From Taibaiella sp. (GTDB lineage Bacteria > Bacteroidota > Bacteroidia > Chitinophagales > Chitinophagaceae): a stretch of 7,026 nucleotides of DNA. The notes under the pieces are model-generated. The model searched no databases, had not been told where the DNA came from, and worked only from the letters and a program-made list of their open reading frames with translations. Below, in pieces: positions 4,899 to 7,026 of the stretch (position 1 is its first letter; every line of letters starts with the position of its first letter). The position numbers and the translations under genes are program-made. The DNA lies in NCBI GenBank assembly GCA_019454705.1, contig JACFNS010000131.1, positions 1 to 7,026 of the forward strand. The letters run 5' to 3'.

Positions 4899-5204
4899 TT
4901 ATTTTCTGTACTTACTACTGCTGTGTTTTCTTTCGTGATGTATTGACGAAACAAAAACTACTTTTTTCTTTTTGTAAACCTTGTAAACAACCAGATAAGG
5001 GAAGATATCTACTTTGCATTCCCTATATCCCTTTTTGTGCTTTTCTCCGTAAGTATCGGGTGATTGTGCTATCTGTTCAATTTTAGCTCTGACGGCTGAT
5101 AGAAATTTTTCACCCAAGCCATTTGCACGTTGTTCGTACCATATATAAGCTTCACTAAAATCAGCAGAGATATCATAGTGAAATTCAATTTTAAAAGAAG
5201 TCAT
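4899..5204 (-). CDS. RelE/ParE-family toxin of a type II toxin-antitoxin pair
   Basis: The protein has 101 residues, the usual size for the family. It shows the characteristic order of features: ISADFSEAYIWYEQR (12-26) in the first helix, LGEKFLSAVRAKIEQIAQSPDTYG (30-53) in the second helix and turn, then CKVDIFPYLVVYKVYKKKKVVFVSSIHHERK (63-93) as the C-terminal strands with FPY and the terminal IHHER. ParE members act on DNA gyrase and RelE members cut mRNA on the ribosome. The sequence fits the ParE-like branch better, but the target cannot be decided here. The start codon overlaps the antitoxin stop by four bases (ATGA, 5204-5201), so the two are translationally coupled. The coding sequence is AT-rich: 18 of 60 bases at 4921-4980 are G or C, against 35 of 60 in pdxA at 5641-5700, which suggests recent acquisition. 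Confidence 0.9.
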   Translation of the reverse strand: MTSFKIEFHYDISADFSEAYIWYEQRANGLGEKFLSAVRAKIEQIAQSPDTYGEKHKKGYRECKVDIFPYLVVYKVYKKKKVVFVSSIHHERKHSSSKYRK

Positions 5205-5458
5205 TGTGCTACACGCCTGCTTTTTCTTAAGGAGGTTCTTGCATAATCTTCTAACTCTTCAAGGTTAATGACTTTAGCCTTGCCTTTTTCGTATTCTGCA
5301 AAACGTTGTTCAATGGCTTGCTCCAACAGTTCCTCTTCGCGGCTATCTGCTTTTTCTCCTGCTTTTAGCATTGCGTGTATCATGATGACGGTTTTTTCAT
5401 TTGCCGTATCAATATACTTTTTTACTTCCTGCCGTATTTTTTTGTCTTTATTGGTCAT
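5201..5458 (-). CDS. Antitoxin partner of the RelE/ParE-type toxin
   Basis: This 85-residue, highly charged protein is encoded just before the toxin and overlaps it by four bases. The N-terminal half (1-34, KKIRQEVKKYIDTANEKTVIMIHAML) is helical. The middle is acidic (38-50). The C-terminal part, QRFAEYEKGKAKVINLEELEDYARTSLRK (51-79), resembles the toxin-wrapping segment of small 'addiction module component' antitoxins, with the recurrent R..EYEKGK pattern. No clear ribbon-helix-helix or helix-turn-helix is seen, so autoregulation by this protein alone is uncertain. A perfect -7 element, TATTTTTG, lies just upstream, giving the pair its own promoter behind pdxA. Assignment rests on gene order, overlap with a recognisable toxin and the C-terminal pattern; family membership is less certain than the role. 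Confidence 0.82.
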   Translation of the reverse strand: MTNKDKKIRQEVKKYIDTANEKTVIMIHAMLKAGEKADSREEELLEQAIEQRFAEYEKGKAKVINLEELEDYARTSLRKSRRVAQ

Positions 5459-5472
5459 GCCGCTGCTTTACT

Positions 5473-5480
5473 CAAAAATA
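5473..5480 (-). promoter_or_regulatory. -7 element of the toxin-antitoxin pair
   Basis: The minus strand reads TATTTTTG, an exact TAnnTTTG match, 14 bases before the antitoxin ATG at 5458 and inside the 48-base gap after pdxA. The leader would be very short. No clear -33 TTG is seen at the expected spacing. Confidence 0.55.
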
Positions 5481-5506
5481 CGAAAAAAGTCCTTGATGAT
5501 ATTAAC

Positions 5507-6577
5507 CTACACCACTTTATCCCTGTTAGACCTTTCTTCTACGGTGCGTACAAGTGGGTTGGCGGTGTTGGTAGCGTATTCTGCGCGCTGGCGCAGAATA
5601 TCTATCGCCTGGAAAACCGCTTCCCTGAAAGATGATTCGTCGGCGATGTTTTTGCCCGCTATATCGAAAGCTGTGCCGTGGTCGGGCGAGGTGCGTACTA
5701 CAGGCATACCTGCGGTATAGTTTACGCCCTGTCCCTGTGCCAGGGTTTTGAAGCCTACGAGCCCCTGGTCGTGGTACATGGCAAGTACAGCATCAAACTC
5801 AGTATAACTGCCACGTGCAAAAAAAGCATCGGCTGCGAAAGGCCCGTAAACAAGTTGACCCTGCTGCTGCATTTGTTCTATAAGCGGTATGATAATCGTT
5901 TTATCTTCATCGCCAATAGTGCCGTTGTCGCCTGCATGAGGGTTGAGTCCCAGTACTGCTATTTTCGGTTTCATGATACCGAAGTCTTTCAGCAGGCTGT
6001 CTTTCAGCAGATTCAGCTTGGAGGTAATGTTTTCTTTGGTAATGTAGTTGGCTATTTTAGACACAGGTACGTGCTCGGTTGCCAGTGCTACCCTCAGCTC
6101 GTTATGGTACAACAGCATCAGCACATCTTTCACGCCAAATTTTTCTTTGAAGAAGGGGGTGTGCCCGGTGTATTGAAAATCAGGAACCTGTGTATTTGAT
6201 TTATGGATGGGTGCAGTAACAACTGCATCAAGTTGGCCGTCTTTCAGGCATTGGGCCGCTACCATCAGCGAGCGTACAGCGTATTTACCACCCGCCTCTG
6301 TCAAGGCACCGGGCTGTATGGGCACTTCTTCCTCCCAGCAGTTAAACACATTTACCTGCTTCTGGCTCAGGTTGCCCAGGTCTTTGGTGCTGTGAAAATT
6401 GAAATGCTGGTCTTCAACAGCACGCCTGTAATAGTTGATTACCTTGTTGGATGAAAATATAACCGGTGTGCAGAGATCCAGCAGCCTGTTGTCTGCAAAG
6501 GTTTTGATGATGACCTCCGGGCCGATGCCGTTGATGTCACCGATGGTTATTCCTATGATTGGTTTTTCTGTTTGCAT
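5507..6577 (-). CDS. pdxA: 4-hydroxythreonine-4-phosphate dehydrogenase PdxA
   Basis: The 356-residue protein is full length, close to other PdxA enzymes. PdxA oxidises 4-phosphohydroxy-L-threonine with NAD to a product that decarboxylates to 3-amino-2-oxopropyl phosphate. PdxJ then condenses this with deoxyxylulose 5-phosphate to make pyridoxine 5'-phosphate. Visible motifs are ITIGDINGIGPEV (10-22), TAPIHK (121-126), GHT (138-140), TEHVP (167-171), LNPHAGDNGTIGDED (211-225), MYHDQGL (267-273) and RTSPDHGTAFDIAGK (295-309). His169, His214 and His269 align with the three metal-binding His of the E. coli enzyme (166, 211, 266), and His139/Thr140 with its substrate-binding pair, all with the same offset of three. 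The enzyme is therefore expected to be active. It begins 27 bases after the aminopeptidase stop, so co-transcription is likely. No terminator is visible after it. Confidence 0.97.
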   Translation of the reverse strand: MQTEKPIIGITIGDINGIGPEVIIKTFADNRLLDLCTPVIFSSNKVINYYRRAVEDQHFNFHSTKDLGNLSQKQVNVFNCWEEEVPIQPGALTEAGGKYAVRSLMVAAQCLKDGQLDAVVTAPIHKSNTQVPDFQYTGHTPFFKEKFGVKDVLMLLYHNELRVALATEHVPVSKIANYITKENITSKLNLLKDSLLKDFGIMKPKIAVLGLNPHAGDNGTIGDEDKTIIIPLIEQMQQQGQLVYGPFAADAFFARGSYTEFDAVLAMYHDQGLVGFKTLAQGQGVNYTAGMPVVRTSPDHGTAFDIAGKNIADESSFREAVFQAIDILRQRAEYATNTANPLVRTVEERSNRDKVV

Positions 6578-6604
6578 TTTTATTGCATTATAGCTTTAAT
6601 GTTG

Positions 6605-7026
6605 TTATTGTTTGCCGTAGTGCAGCAGGAAGTCGAGCATCATGCGGATGCCGTAGCCCGTGCCGCCACTTGGTAAATACCCTTGCTTCGAAGTATTGAA
6701 AGATACACCAGCTATATCGAAGTGCATCCATGGATAATCTGTGAAATGCTCCAGGAACTTGCCTGCGGATATAGCGCCACCGTTGCTGTCGCCGATGTTC
6801 TTCATATCCGCTATGTCCGATTTCAGTTTCTTGCCGTATTCTTCCCACAGGGGATATTCCACCAGCCTTTCGTATTGGCGGTAGCCGCTATCGTGAAATT
6901 GTTTTTTCACCTCATCGCCTGCTGTACCCATACATACTATACCATGCGGACCAACTGCTACGGAAGCGGCACCGGTGAGTGTCGCGAAGTCAACTACCAA
7001 CTCAGGATTGTAGCGCTTTGCCCAGT
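6605..7026 (-). CDS. Leucyl aminopeptidase (M17 family), C-terminal part, cut by the window edge
   Basis: This is the last 140 codons of an M17 cytosolic aminopeptidase; the start lies beyond base 7026. The reading frame runs from the edge as WAKRYNPELVVDFATLTGA, the stretch that follows the NTDAEGR active-site motif in this family. The TTG at 7000 is therefore an internal Leu, not a start. Further family motifs are SDIADMKNIGDSNGGAISAGKFL, YPWMHFDIAGVSF and GYLPSGGTGYGIRMMLDFL near the end. The metal ligands and catalytic Arg lie in the missing part, so activity cannot be judged. M17 enzymes form hexamers and remove N-terminal residues from peptides, using two metal ions. The gene likely forms a transcription unit with pdxA, 27 bases downstream. 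Confidence 0.95.
   Translation of the reverse strand, partial: WAKRYNPELVVDFATLTGAASVAVGPHGIVCMGTAGDEVKKQFHDSGYRQYERLVEYPLWEEYGKKLKSDIADMKNIGDSNGGAISAGKFLEHFTDYPWMHFDIAGVSFNTSKQGYLPSGGTGYGIRMMLDFLLHYGKQ

Noticed and set aside
5678..6199. Plus-strand open frame of 173 residues opposite pdxA
   Set aside because: It is the shadow of a highly conserved enzyme gene and its translation shows no domain.
1..7026. CRISPR array, insertion sequence, tRNA or rRNA genes
   Set aside because: No regularly spaced repeats, transposase-like protein, terminal inverted repeats with target duplication, or RNA gene signature were seen on either strand.

Overview
The window looks like a chromosomal stretch of a Bacteroidota bacterium, probably of the Chitinophagaceae or a nearby family. 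The evidence is a secreted protein with a type IX secretion (T9SS) C-terminal sorting domain, an N-terminal domain of the 'FNYQGVARN...LLSVPYAMY' type that is common in this phylum, several lysine- or small-residue-flanked lipoprotein signals, few strong Shine-Dalgarno sites, and promoter -7 elements of the Bacteroidota form TAnnTTTG. The family assignment is inference; the phylum is well supported.

Layout. (1) 24-1390, plus strand: a small membrane-anchored protein with a CNGKC motif, then a Met/His-rich YtkA/FixH-like lipoprotein, closed by a strong terminator and a second, bidirectional one. This pair looks like part of a transition-metal (probably copper) handling locus whose upstream part lies outside the window. 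(2) 2885-1528, minus strand: a two-gene unit encoding a secreted beta-rich surface protein and a small protein consisting of little more than a signal peptide, a short conserved segment and a T9SS sorting domain. (3) 3106-3558, plus strand: a small His-rich lipoprotein. (4) 4131-3592, minus strand: a cupin protein, divergent from (5) 4267-4827, plus strand: a fasciclin (FAS1) domain lipoprotein with its own terminator. (6) 7026-4899, minus strand: the end of a leucyl aminopeptidase (M17), pdxA of vitamin B6 synthesis, and an AT-rich RelE/ParE-type toxin-antitoxin pair directly behind pdxA.

The most interesting signal is regulatory. The His-rich lipoprotein and the FAS1 lipoprotein each carry an ATGA-N6-TCAT dyad whose centre lies exactly 29.5 bp upstream of the first base of a TAnnTTT -7 element. 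That is the geometry expected of class II activation by a Crp/Fnr-family regulator, and it suggests the two are co-regulated. The FAS1 promoter carries a second inverted repeat across its -7 element, and the divergent region 2886-3105 carries further dyads. No CRISPR array, insertion sequence, tRNA or rRNA is visible, and I see no obviously new multi-gene defence or biosynthetic system. All gaps between genes are shorter than 300 bases.
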